Assembly: GCA_028023455.1 (NCBI GenBank)
Contig: JAQFVV010012535.1
Span: 2,108,001-2,172,000 of the forward strand
Reading direction: 5' to 3'
Length of the DNA: 64,000 nt
Origin: Epiperipatus broadwayi
Taxonomy: Eukaryota > Onychophora > Udeonychophora > Euonychophora > Peripatidae
The notes under the pieces are model-generated. The model was not told the origin of the DNA. It was given only the letters and a program-made list of their open reading frames with translations, and ran no database searches. How positions within the stretch are numbered: the stretch's first letter is position 1; each line of letters opens with the position of its first letter. Positions 1 through 11,084 of the stretch are shown here, piece after piece. The position numbers and the translations under genes are program-made.

Positions 1-643
1 TTCCCGCGACGCCTCCATTGGAAGGTAATGTTCTGGAGATGGCAATAGCTGGTTCAAGGTATCACAGTCTTTTCATTTTTTTTATTTTTTTATATAGAGA
101 GTGTGGTATGTGCGTCATACCACATCTCTCAAACACACAACGCTGGAACTGTCCGAAAAAACTGTATTTCCCTTTTTATATTATCCACCAGGATTCAATG
201 AACAAAATGCCACTAATCTATCACTTTCTTTAGGGTCCGAGCCAAGGCTTAGTGCTTCCATTGGTCAAGCTAAAATCTCTTTCTTCTCTTATCTAACTTT
301 TCATCTGACTTTTTAATTACACAGCTTTTAGATAATTAATAAACAATCATTTCCATTTACAGATTACAGGAATTAATTAATACCTGTTTTTATTTTAACT
401 GTCGTTATTTTTTTATTAAAATATTTTTATATTTCAATCTTGTATTTTTTTATTAAAAAAAATACGTTTAAATACCTTTTTTTTTTTGTTTATGAAAAAA
501 ATATTTTTAAAGTTTAGCATCTGTGCGAATATATATATGTTTAACAAACATTTTAATTTTAGCGTTTAGTTTTTTCCTTTTATTTGCGAACTTTTAAGTT
601 TTTATTTTAAATTAATGTAACGACATATTTATATATCGTTACA
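1..643. repeat. LTR-like direct repeat, left copy (cut by window edge)
   Basis: Positions 1-643 are repeated almost exactly at 2841-3484. By eye there are about five substitutions plus length changes in A/T runs. The copy ends in the hairpin-forming TGTAACGA...TCGTTACA (616-643). Its left end is outside the window. A 71-codon open frame at 101-316 recurs in the right copy, but I see no reason to think it is coding. Long near-identical direct repeats around a 2.2-kb unit fit a young LTR element, but the orientation is unclear because no convincing primer-binding site or polypurine tract adjoins the boundaries. Confidence 0.7.
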
Positions 644-1193
644 TATCAGTAAACTTCCTCAAAAAACAAAAAACATTAAAAAAAAAAAAAGAATTTACTT
701 AGTGTTAGTAATTACGTTACACAAATTTGTTATATATGAACTTTCAAAAGGACAAAACTTATTTTTTTTTAAAAGACAAAACAGTAATTACAAATATAAT
801 GATAAAAAAAAAAGTTGACTGATGATTCCTTACTACCAGCTAAATTTCTGCCCCCTCCCTTCCAAGTTTCATTTCTCCTACCTTTAAGTATTATTTAGGC
901 AAGTTAAACGATTAGATTTTAAACAAGACTTTTTAAAAAAAAATTATGATTTATATTTATTAATTACATTTTATTTATTACTTTTTATTCCTCGAATTTA
1001 TCTCTACATATGCGCAATTTTTCGACTGGCAGTACCTTTAAGACAAAATTTCAAAGTGTAACTCCACGTCAATACAACAAATCTATTTATACTATTTCAG
1101 AAAAAAAAATTTACGGGCATGATTCACTTTTAAAATTCTCAGGGCACTCGTGTTTATTAAAGATCGGCCCAAGTTGGGTAGCCAGTTTGTACC

Positions 1194-1374
1194 AATCGGA
1201 ATGAAAGTGAAGATCAAATCTAACCGCAAAAACAATATCTGCACTACAAGGGCGCCATCTAGGCATTTGAGCCTAGAAAAATTTATAAAGTAGGCAGATA
1301 CGCGCTGTTAAGATTCCACTTTAAATATTCCGATCGTTAGCCCAAGTCACTAGCTCAGTGGAGACGCAGAGATA
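1194..1374 (-). repeat. 180-bp repeated unit, copy A
   Basis: Closely matches 1403-1586, including the shared GGGCGCCATCTAGGCATTTG, GCAGATACGCGCTGTTAAGA and GTCACTAGCTCAGTGGAG blocks. It is unusually GC-rich for the window. With copy B and the PBS-like motif between them it resembles two short LTRs of an element whose interior has been lost. Confidence 0.6.
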
Positions 1375-1379
1375 AAAAT

Positions 1380-1393
1380 CACGTTGGGCGCCA
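1380..1393 (-). promoter_or_regulatory. Primer-binding-site-like motif
   Basis: The minus strand reads TGGCGCCCAACGTG. TGGCGCC followed by CAACG is a common tRNA primer-binding start in metazoan gypsy/BEL-type elements. It sits between two copies of a 180-bp unit, as expected if the whole is LTR-PBS-LTR with the coding interior deleted. Confidence 0.45.
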
Positions 1394-1402
1394 ATTATAA
1401 CG

Positions 1403-1586
1403 ATCGAAATGCAAGTGAAGATCGAATCTAACCGCAAACACAATATCTGCTCTACAAGGGCGCCATCTAGGCATTTGAGCCTAGAAAAATTTATAGAGTA
1501 GGCAGATACGCGCTGTTAAGATTCCACTTTATTTAAATATTCAGATCATTAGCCCAAGTCACTAGCTCAGTGGAGTAGCAGAGATA
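1403..1586 (-). repeat. 180-bp repeated unit, copy B
   Basis: Partner of 1194-1374. Read on the minus strand, its end is followed after about nine bases by TGGCGCCCAACGTG, which fits an LTR followed by a primer-binding site. Confidence 0.6.
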
Positions 1587-1842
1587 ATAAAATATTAATT
1601 TTATATCTTAAATATAAAAGAATAAAAGCCACTGCCAGAAATTAACACATAAAAAATATTTATTTACGCACATATAAAATCATTCTAAATTCGAGGAATA
1701 AGTTTAACCTTTAGATTTTATATTAACTTGTAAATTTACATTTAAAAAGATTTCAATAAGTTTAATTTTTATTTAGATAGTCAAGTATGAATAGACTACA
1801 TAGATCTGCATTTGAAAAGAAAATATTCTTCCTTGATTTAAC

Positions 1843-2011
1843 CTTAAGCAACAAATTTCGCAACCAAACTGGCGCCAATCCATCTGATACATTCATGTAT
1901 TCAATGTAGCATGATACGACAACACAAAATACTATATTGTCAGGAATGTACATCTGAACAATAAGTAGAAATAGAGAAGACATTGACTCTCCACCAACAG
2001 GAATGTGACAT
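1843..2011 (-). pseudogene. Exon-like fragment resembling a Cys-loop receptor M2-M3 region
   Basis: On the minus strand a strong pyrimidine tract and acceptor (ttctacttgccaacag) precede an open segment reading CHIPVGGESMSSLFLLIVQM, then a hydrophobic stretch (NIVFCVVVSCYIEY) and APVWLRNLLLK, ending at a possible AAG|GTTAAA donor. A short polar linker, a membrane segment and then P-x-W-hydrophobic-R is the layout of nicotinic-type ligand-gated channels around M3. The frame continues open to 1762. It lies between two near-identical LTR-like repeats, so a captured host exon is possible. The resemblance is by eye only and could be coincidental. Confidence 0.3.
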
Positions 2012-2826
2012 CTGTTGGCAAGTAGAACAATAAACAAAAAACTCCATAGGAATGGACTGCGGTCTTCTGCCGACTTACAAACCCATCCATAGGCAAACAG
2101 AGGGTGTGTGGCGTATATCTATAATCCTGCCCGTAGCGGACCTCATACTACATCTTACTAATTACACAAATATATCCAATCCATTGAACCAATTCAACTA
2201 CGAAATGAATAACCTAAGATTACCCTCCCTTAATATAACTTTACAAAACTATATAGCCATTCACGCCGACTTAAATTTAACATTTAAATACGTTCGCACA
2301 GATTTGTTTAAAAATGTTGGGTATAGATCGATTACATAGCTTCCACGGTCAAAAACATTTCAAAATAAACATAAATGACCAAAATACAAAATTATTGATA
2401 CCGACAATCGCAGAGGGAAACTTATAAGTAACCCAATAGTATTCACCATAAGATACTTGCGTTGTCACCAATAACTTAAAAGACATCCGAATAAATACAT
2501 TTTAGATACTCACCGTAAGGTATCATTATTTATCGAATGTCTATATATTTTGATCAAATATGAAAACCAAAATATAATTAACTGCAAACGAATCCATGCA
2601 AGCGTCTATAAACAACTTAAATTTCCTACATTTAAATAATCTTTACAATAAGAAAAAAATAAATAAATGGAAATGATGTTTATCAATCGGAAAACATATA
2701 AAATTAAACATTATTAATTTGATTTAAAAACTCACAAAAGTCAAATAAGAGTCCGTTTTCACATTTAAGTTGGCTTGTTTATCAATTTGTAAAACTTGAC
2801 GAAAGTTCTTAATTGATTTTAACAAT

Positions 2827-3484
2827 TGTTCATTTCATATTTCCCGCGACGCCTCCATTGGAAGGTAATATTCTGGAGATGGCAATAGCTGGTTCAAGGT
2901 ATCACAGTCTTCATTTTTTTTTTTATATATATATATAGAGAGTGTGGTATGTGCGTCATACCACATCTCTCAAACACACAACGCTGGAACTGTCCGAAAA
3001 AACTGTATTTCCCTTTTTATATTATCCACCAGGATTCAATGAACAAAACGTCACTAATCTATCACTTTCGTTAGGGTCCGAGCCAAGGCTTAGTGCTTCC
3101 ATTGGTCAAGCTAAAATCTCTTTCTTCTCTTATCTAACTTTTCATCTGACTTTTTAATTACACAGCTTTTAGATAATTAATAAACAATCATTTCCATTTA
3201 CAGATTACAGGAATTAATTAATACCTGTTTTTATTTTAACTGTCGTTATTTTTTTATTAAAATATTTTTATATTTCAATCTTGTATTTTTTTATTAAAAA
3301 AAATACGTTCAAATACTTTTTTTTTTTTGTTTATGAAAAAAATATTTTTAAAGTTTAGCATCTGTGCGAATATATATATGTTTAACAAACATTTTAATTT
3401 TAGCGTTTAGTTTTTTCCTTTTATTTGCGAACTTTTAAGTTTTTATTTTAAATTAATGTAACGACATATTTATATATCGTTACA
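2827..3484. repeat. LTR-like direct repeat, right copy
   Basis: This is the complete partner of 1-643. Taking the nearest TG upstream of the shared part gives a TGTTCATTTC...ATCGTTACA unit of about 658 bp with the TG...CA ends typical of LTRs. The terminal 28 bases form an 8-bp inverted repeat (TGTAACGA/TCGTTACA). Target duplication cannot be tested because the left copy runs off the window. Confidence 0.65.
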
Positions 3485-3659
3485 CTTCCAATATACCAAG
3501 TTGTTATTTTACAATTTTGTGACTTATATTCTTTTCTATAATTTTCCTTGTCAATTCATAATTATATTTTCATATATCATTATTAAACCTTCATATCATT
3601 TTACAGAACTCTAGATATTCTTTTTAATAAAACATTTTAAAAAAAATTCCTAGACCTTC

Positions 3660-4640
3660 TTTTCTTCATATGTTGTCTCTTCTTAGGAGAAAATTTACTG
3701 ATAAATTGCTGCTTTTTTATATCATATATCTTTTTTGCAGTTCTTAATCACTTATCTTATTGTTTTTATTCAAGTCTGAAAATTCTTCAAAATCTGTTAA
3801 TATTTTAAAATAATTTGCATGTTTTAATTTAAATTCACTGGACTGTTTCTGAAGGTTTGCCTGGTAAATATTGTTTTTTAATAATTTTCATCCCTCTAGT
3901 TTTGCATTGACAGTATAAATAAATCTCACTAATGGTAGATTATTTCTTGTATTAAATCTATTAAGAATTTTACAGTCTTGAATTATATATTTTGTGTTAG
4001 TTAAAATATTATCCAATTCTGCTGTATCTTCATTTTTATGCTTCCATACCTATTTTCATTTTGCATTTTTCTCAGGGAAAAAAAATTCGTAACATAGTTT
4101 TTCTTTTCTGCAAACTCCACAATTCTGTGTTTTCTCTCATTTCTATTATCATAACCAAATTTTATCCACAGCACTTTTGTCTTTTGATTGTTTACCAATT
4201 CTAGCATTAAAATCTTTCATGATAATTTTAAAATGCTGCTTGGTCTGATCAAAAGTATTTAATTTCTTTGTATAAAATCTACTTCATCTCAATGGGAATT
4301 TGTTGGAGCATAAACTTGAAATATCTGCATTTGATATCTTTTATTAAGTTGAATAACTAATCTCACCACTGTCTGATATACCATTAATCTCCACAACTTG
4401 GTCTTATACTTTTTATTTATAATGAATCCCACTCCACTTGTGTTTGTAATATTTGTGCCTTTGTAGTAAAGTACATGTCCACTTTTTAAATCAATTGATT
4501 CTTCAACTTTTTTTATAACTTCATAAGACTCCATAATGTCTCCTTTAATATTAAACAGTTCTTCTAATTATATAATCTTCCTTCATTTGAAAGTGATTCT
4601 GCAATTATTGAAATAAAGTCATTAAATGATATCTTGGGTC
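3660..4640 (-). mobile_element. RTE-type LINE endonuclease relic
   Basis: Broken minus-strand frames give SGHVLYYKGT, TSGVGFIINKKYKTKLWRL and RYQMQIFQVYAPTNSH at 4289-4534. Further on come KFGYDNRNERKHRIVEFAEK (4001-4207) and then CKILNRFNTRNNLPLVR near 3900. This is the order of the apurinic endonuclease domain of RTE/craniofacial-development-protein-2-like elements (GHTLYYSG, SGVGF, QVYAPT, RNERG-LIEFA, and a GSDHRLV block decayed here to RNNLPLV). No reverse transcriptase follows, so it is a truncated dead copy. Confidence 0.75.
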
Positions 4641-5262
4641 CACAGTCAGGAGATTTGTAATACTCTTCACGTTCAGATACCAATCACTATTTTGTTGGTT
4701 ACTTTACTGTCTCCTGGAATAAGTATCCTAATTTAATTTTGTCTTTCATGATTGTAAATATTTATAAGAAAAAGAAACTTCATTTACACACATATGTATT
4801 CTTCCTCCAAAAAAACTCCAATATTTTGGTAACTGAGAAGAAAGATCATTGTGTTTTTTGACCTTAAACTCAGAAGTAAAAAGCCATTAAACTCACCATG
4901 CTAATTTATGCATATTAGTGAATAGCATTTTCATTTGCACTAGCAAAACATATGCTGTGAACATTAGAGATTTGCCCAGTTTGGTTCTTTTAAGATCTCA
5001 AAGATGAGTTAAAGAATCTCCTTTTAGTTTACAATAAAATAGTGGTTTCATTTTGTCATTTCCTCCACAGAAAAATAAATTGAGGAAAATTAAATACTAT
5101 GTATTATTGAATTATAATCATAAAATAATATATGTAGAGAGAGTCTCATTTATTTGTTTAATATATATAAAGTAATCTTGTGAATTATAATTTTAAATGT
5201 TTTTCATTTTATTTTAATATGTTTCATTATTTTAAAATTTAAAATCTTAAAATTTGTTTCAG

Positions 5263-5434
5263 TGGAAGACTGAATTGGAGGATATTATTAAGCTAGCAAT
5301 TGAAGATCGAGATCAATGGGTATCAACATTAGCAGAAGTGTTAAAGACTTACCCAGAAACAGGGGCTTTAAACTTAGGTCTTGAAGAAAATGCAAAAATA
5401 TTTAATGATATGTTGAGTGATATGAAAAAGATAG
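5263..5434 (+). CDS. NELFA: NELF-A exon (N-terminal domain, part 1)
   Basis: Internal exon, first one in the window, coding for 57 codons plus one base (phase 0 in, phase 1 out). It is bounded by a tttgtttcag acceptor and a G|GTATGT donor. The translation begins WKTELEDIIKLA and runs through YPETGALNLGLEE, which aligns with the human NELF-A stretch around MEIIQLASLDSDPWV...FPDTGSLNLELEE. NELF-A is a subunit of the four-protein NELF complex, which with DSIF stabilises promoter-proximally paused RNA polymerase II in the nucleus. This helical N-terminal region contacts NELF-C/D. About 80-90 residues are missing in front of it, so earlier exons must lie left of the window. The match was made from memory of the family, not by a search, but the chain of seven consecutive matching exons makes it firm. 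Confidence 0.9.
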
Positions 5435-5530
5435 GTATGTTTTCCTTTTGTAGGGTTTTTTTTTCATTACATTTTTTTTTATAATGTCAGTTATGTTAAA
5501 ATATGCATTTCTTTGCTTTTATGAATTTAG

Positions 5531-5692
5531 TTCGAAGATATTCCGAAAGAGGCATGTTTCCTATGGAATGTTTGTATTTGAGTAGGAATGCCATGATTTC
5601 TGTAATCGGATCTCAGCCTCAACCGATTAAACATTTTACATTGAAACGAAAGCCCAAATCTGCTGCTCTTAGAGCTGAGTTGTTACAAAAAT
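5531..5692 (+). CDS. NELFA: NELF-A exon (N-terminal domain, basic KRKPKSA segment)
   Basis: This 162-bp exon (phase 1 in, phase 1 out) lies only 96 bp after the previous one. The acceptor is tgaatttag and the donor is T|GTAAGT. It encodes MFPMECLYLSRNAMISV and then KHFTLKRKPKSAALRAELLQ, nearly identical to the most conserved segment of animal NELF-A (KHF-LKRKPKSA-LRAELLQK). This is the strongest single piece of evidence for the gene identity. It marks the C-terminal edge of the folded NELF-A/NELF-C module, after which the protein becomes a flexible tentacle that contacts Pol II. The outgoing T joins equally well to the exon at 14967 and to an alternative terminal exon candidate at 6852. Confidence 0.95.
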
Positions 5693-5825
5693 GTAAGTTT
5701 AACTTTTTTAAGTCTTTTTTTGTTTTTGTTTATTCATTTTTTTTTTTTTAGTTTTTATTCAAAATATATTATTATTGCATACAAATTTCCTACAAACTTT
5801 CTGAATAGATATCTTGATATAGTTT

Positions 5826-5922
5826 TTTTTTTCATATGTCAAAGTGTTGACCAGGAAGCGAACCCGGGTCAGCTGCTTGGAAGGCTCCTATGCTAACCAC
5901 TAGGCCACCAACGCTTGACATA
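5826..5922 (-). mobile_element. Retrotransposed tRNA-Gly(TCC)-derived insertion with poly-A and target duplication
   Basis: Minus-strand reading gives a tRNA-like core at 5914-5844: acceptor GCGTTGG, A-box region TGGCCTAGTGGTTAGC, anticodon loop CTTCCAA (anticodon TCC), B-box GGGTTCGCTTCC and a 3' half matching tRNA-Gly. The anticodon stem has two mismatches and the acceptor stem one, so it is not a working tRNA. The leader TATGTCAA and trailer TTGACATA extend the acceptor stem. An A-run (T-run at 5823-5832 on plus) follows. The block is flanked by the 12-bp direct repeat TTGATATAGTTT at 5814-5825 and 5923-5934. This is a clean retrotransposition signature. Confidence 0.85.
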
Positions 5923-6851
5923 TTGATATAGTTTGTCATAAATATATTTTCTTGGTCTGCTGTATCTGCCAATAAAGTATATAATTTTATTCACATATGC
6001 AGAGTTAAATATAAAAGATTTTGTTGATTTCTCTGAAGTGTTTTATATTACACATACATTCACAAAAACTTTATAGAAGAGAGAGGAAACTAGATTTTAC
6101 ACACATTATTTTCAATAAAAATGTCACCCTTTATCTAACACTGATCAATTCACTAGCACAACTTTCCCTTATTCTTTTAAGTATAGCTTATATATGGTAG
6201 TTATAGCCATGTTTAATCTCGTTCTCATAACAGCGAGACCATGTACTAAGAATGAAATAAATATTAGTATATTAATGATGTTACACCATAGCAATTCAGT
6301 GTGCAGCACTTCAAAATTTTACGTCCCATTTTCATACCTTTCTTGCAGTTTTTAAAGACAATCTTGAAAGCATGTAAAGGCTATGTAGTTAAGTCTGAAA
6401 TTTTTACACTTGTGGTTAGTTGTATTATAATGGAATTACATGGTAATTTGCTTAAAAACTTGAAATCTACTTATTTACATATGAACTATTACTTATACAT
6501 ATATGTGTGTTTTAAATCCAAGAGTTTCACAGCCAACAGATATAAAAAATATACATTACACACAACTGATAATATAAGTATATATACACACACAGTGATT
6601 GGTAAAATAATAGAAATACCAGTCCTAAACTAATAATTTTTGGTATCATGTTGCATAGAAGTAAAAACACATAACAATGTAAAAAATTTTCTGGTACATA
6701 TAGAATTTTTAGGAGGTTAATATTTGACAGGAAGCTAATGTATTGCTAATTTTTCAAGCTTATAACAAAAAAATCGTAGACCAGATTGAATTTAAATAGT
6801 CATATTTGTGCTTGATTAGCATCATTATCCAAAATTATTGAATGTTTCAAG

Positions 6852-7030
6852 GTTTGTTGGAAGAGGAGATGGATGCAATTATTAAAGTTGCAAGAATGGA
6901 ACGTAATAGAGCTGTGATATTAATCATTGCTGACATGTTCCATCCGAGCATTTTAGCATTTGCCAAAACTGTCTGTTCTGAGCTTCAGTTATCATGTAAA
7001 TGCTTTGATATGGAAGCAGAAGTGATTTGA
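6852..7030 (+). CDS. Candidate alternative last exon with stop codon
   Basis: An open stretch following an AG at 6850-6851 encodes about 59 residues, starting LLEEEMDAIIKVA and ending in a TGA at 7028-7030. If spliced from the donor at 5693, the phase is correct (T+GT gives Cys), so the protein would end shortly after LLQK. AATAAA-type signals follow near 7248 and 7496. The region is visibly less AT-rich than its surroundings. The acceptor has a poor pyrimidine tract. I do not recognise the peptide. Its first 30 residues weakly resemble the exon at 5263 (IIK-A with similar spacing), so it could be an old exon duplicate, an exon of another gene, or a pseudogene fragment. Confidence 0.4.
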
Positions 7031-10000
7031 GATAAGTGAATAATGAATGACTGAAATCATGCACAAATTATCACTTGTACTTTTCCCATTCACTGGAAGG
7101 TTTTATATATGATAATAACCAAATGAAGATTATTAACTGCTTTGTCTTGTTCCAATTGTGAAACATTATGGTGGAACTGCTAAAATCTGGGCATCCATGC
7201 CATATTCTCTTGGTTCAATTAGCACTGTTCATGTATGCATCATAGTTAAATAAACAGCTGAAACATTTCAGGGAACAGTTTCATTCCTAGTACAAACATT
7301 GTTTTTAAGCAATACTTTCATCTCCTAAAATGATAATTCTCCAATATACAAACTTCATACTGTTCAATATTATCTTGGAAAACATAAGGATAGTATTTCA
7401 TGCCTCTTGTAGTCCTCATCTGTTTAAATATTATTAAAGCATTTTTTGAACATTCTTGAACAGTGTATGGTTAATATCCGTCAACAGCATGTTTCAATAA
7501 ACAAATGTTTATTTTTTATATTTATGAAGATTGGCTTAATATTCATTTAGACATAAAATTCACATATGATATCATTCTTTGTAGACTTCAAGTATTATTT
7601 GGTGCAAGTTTTTCCACTATTTCAGCTAATCCATTTTTTGTGTTTTTTTGTATACATATATATATATATACTGTTATATTAAATACTTTTTCATAGATTT
7701 ATTATGATCTAAACAGTAAAATGTGAAATTATTTCTATGTAAAAAGAGTAGAAATATTTTTAGTGGAGTTGTTGATAGGAAACTTTCAATTATAATTGTC
7801 TAGCTAAACTACTTTTGTCTAATAACTTACAAAAGAAAAGTAGTTTACTCTTAAAACTGTTAGTAATAATTGATGATTTTCTCACAATATTTCTTCTGTT
7901 AACGTTATTCCTAGATTATTTACATGGAAATAGCTCCACATTTTACTTTGTTTACATGTATAAATGTAAACATACAATACTCGATATTAAATAAGCATTG
8001 TTTTAAAGACCCATGAAACTAAAAATTTCAGAGAGCCTTATACCAAGATTTAAATTTGCACCTGGCTAGCTTCAGCTAGATATTAATTCTTTTTATTTCC
8101 AATGTAACAAAGATTTTAATTCTTTTTATTCCCATTCTGATAATTATAACCAAACTTTACATTTATCAAAAATCTTTAACATTTAGTGCAGAGCTTAAAA
8201 GTTTTTTAATGTATGCTGCATTCAAATGATGTTTGAATAAATATAACATTATTTCTTTTTCATAAATAAATGAAAAGATTCAGAAATGATATTCTTGATT
8301 TATTTGAAATACACTACATTGTCTTTGAAAAGTTAAATTATTATGGGATTTTTCTGGTCCAGAAATAATTGAATTCACAGTTGATGTAGGATTTATTGTC
8401 AATAAAAGGAAAAAAAATGTATTGTTGAGAATAAAACAAAAATGATACCATTCAGATTCAAAGATAATTGTTTAATATAAAAGTCCAAGTATATGCTCCT
8501 GCATTAAATATTAAATGTGAAGAAATGATGATGTGCCTTAAAAATTTAAAATTATTATTGGTGGAATTTTGGAATGCTAACAGGAAGAAATAATGGAATA
8601 AATACTATTTTAGAGAAGTGAATAAGATGAATATTTTTTTTTTAGAGGCTGCTTTAATACATAATATGATCTGCATTATATAATACCAGATGGATTGCAG
8701 AAAATGAACATTAAGATTGATAGAACAACACAATACTTAATAGTGACAACACCAATTAAAAGAAGATGATCAACATTAGCACAATGTTATATTTTCTGAA
8801 AGCAAACAGATTGAGATTATAACTTAGTAATTGCAAATGTCAAGCTGAAACTTAAGAAATTAAAATAAACAACTAGTCCTAACATAATTATAGAACTCAG
8901 AAATATGAGATAATATCAACTAGAACTCAAGTAGAAAATCAGAATTATGGACAAAAAATATAAATATAAATTTAAGAATTAGTGATCTAAATAAAAATTT
9001 ATTGATAGCTAATTATTGAAACTTTACCAAGTATTTTAAGCTTTGTCTGAAAATTTTTTGAAGTTGTGACAAGCAACCACGAAACAGATCTTTTGTGAAA
9101 TTGAGGATTGACTTTTGGCTTACTTGATTTAGCTTGATATTATTATATCTTGATTATATATTCGTATGTACACATATAATTTATATGTGCATATATATGT
9201 ATATTGTAACCAGAGGATCTTATGATCAGGCCACACTTGGGCAGCAAATGTAATTGACTATAAGATAATGGCTGAGGGAGGTCATCGGTTTAAAGCCTTT
9301 TTCTGATAATGTTAACATTACTACAGTAATATTATCTGCTCGTCATACAGATATAACTTATGATACCTATGGTGGCTAGAATATTTATTAATTTGTGCTG
9401 ATTATACTATTAAAGATCCATAACAGTGTCACAAATCATAGTTTTGGAGTTCATGAAACTCATATGCAATGTTGCACTCTTTAATTAATTTGGTAAAATG
9501 CATAAATGAAAAATGAATTAAACAAAATATATATATATTTAATAATAACAGTTTTATTCTCAGTAATCATTCTCCCAAACAATGATTAGTACATTGACGA
9601 GGCATCTGCATTACTGGATAATGATAAATTACATTACCTTTTTTCTTTTTTTTATAAATTAAATAAATACACATACACAAAAGATATTTTTATTAACCCA
9701 GATGCCCATCAAGGTTGAATTACTATGTGAATAATGATAATTAATAAAATATATATATCCAATTCCTGAATTATGAATTAAATAATGCACAAATAAAAAT
9801 TAATGTGGGTTAATCGTTAATCAATTAAGAGAGAACAAAAAAATCACACATAATAATGAAGATAATCATTTATTTTTAGTTTTTTCTCATCTTTTGCTGG
9901 CAAAAAGTAGTTGTATAAAAATAAAACTATCACTTTAATTGTCTGACTGTAGCAATCCTCGAGATTATTTTTATTTTACATTTGTCAATGAAGTTGTATG

Positions 10001-11084
10001 TTAGTTAGTCTGATTATTAATCCTATATACTTTTTTGACTGGATTGCAGATGAACAGTTTAATCCACATAATTTTTTAACAGTTATTGAATTTTCAGGTT
10101 AACAAAATAGTCTGTGGAATTTTTCAGTGACTGTTTCCACAATTGATTTGTGAATATCTCATAGTTTAGTGGGTCATTATTAGGCATTAGATCTTCTATT
10201 TTTTTTTCTTAGGTAAGGCACATGTATGAATACATGTGGAAACAATCAAATTTTCTTATTCATTCTAGGTCATTCTTTGTTTAAAGACTGAATAACATCA
10301 TTTCTTTCTCCACGTAGCATCATGTGGCCAAAGATAGACTGCAAGAGCTTTTAGCAGTTCATTCTGATATAATTTAAATCATATCTGTTTAAAACCATCA
10401 CATATTTAAAAACTAATGCATTCTATTTTAGTGCTAAATATGGTATTTGGATGATCTTCATAAAAAAATCTGCTAGTCCACTCTCTCTGCCTACACAAAG
10501 TATATTCTTATCGTAAGTTTACAGCAATACCTTTTATAGGTTATCAAGTGCTTTTAAATAATAACTTAATTGCTTCCATCCAAATTCTATCTCAATCCTA
10601 TTTCAGTATGGTGTTTATTGAAAAACAGCTTAATTACACCTCCAGTAACAAACATTATCAATGCCTATTTTTTGTCAGGAAAGAAAACAGATGATGAATC
10701 ATAATTTGAAACAAAAAAGGAAAACAGAGAAAATAAGAAAAATATTACTCTGTTTAATAATACAAATTCATCCTGAAACACTGCCTTTATATAAATGGAA
10801 TTTAGTTAAAAATTCTATTGTAGAATTGATAATTTTTGATTACTTATTTTATCTCCTTTTCCCTTTCCAAAAATTACTTTTATAATTAGTTATAAAAACT
10901 TTTTTTTTGTTTTAATTTTTATACAGAAATATTTGTTTGAGATGAATTGTGAAAAAATTCACACACACATGAATAAAACTTAACCCATTATCTGCTGAGG
11001 ATTTAGAATTTAAAAATGCTGTTATTTATTATCATATTTGATGCTTGTATTGTATGCTTGTGGCTGAACATGCTGGGTACAATA

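Larger units (their letters stand above)
644..2826. mobile_element. Interior between the two LTR-like repeats
   Basis: This 2.2 kb holds no recognisable gag or pol frame, so it is a non-autonomous or gene-carrying unit. It contains two copies of a 180-bp unit around a primer-binding-site-like motif (1194-1586) and a minus-strand exon-like segment (1843-2011). It also has an unassigned 95-codon plus-strand open frame at 2052-2339, which is Leu/Asn-rich and not recognised. The rest is AT-rich without features. Confidence 0.5.

Noticed and set aside
101-316. 71-codon open frame repeated at 2942-3157
   Set aside because: It sits inside the duplicated LTR-like sequence, has no recognisable domain, and is preserved simply because the two copies are nearly identical.
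2052-2339. 95-codon open frame as a host or envelope gene
   Set aside because: No domain, signal peptide or family resemblance. Left as unassigned.
5844-5914. Functional tRNA-Gly gene
   Set aside because: Two mismatches in the anticodon stem and one in the acceptor stem, plus poly-A and a target duplication, show it is a retrocopy.
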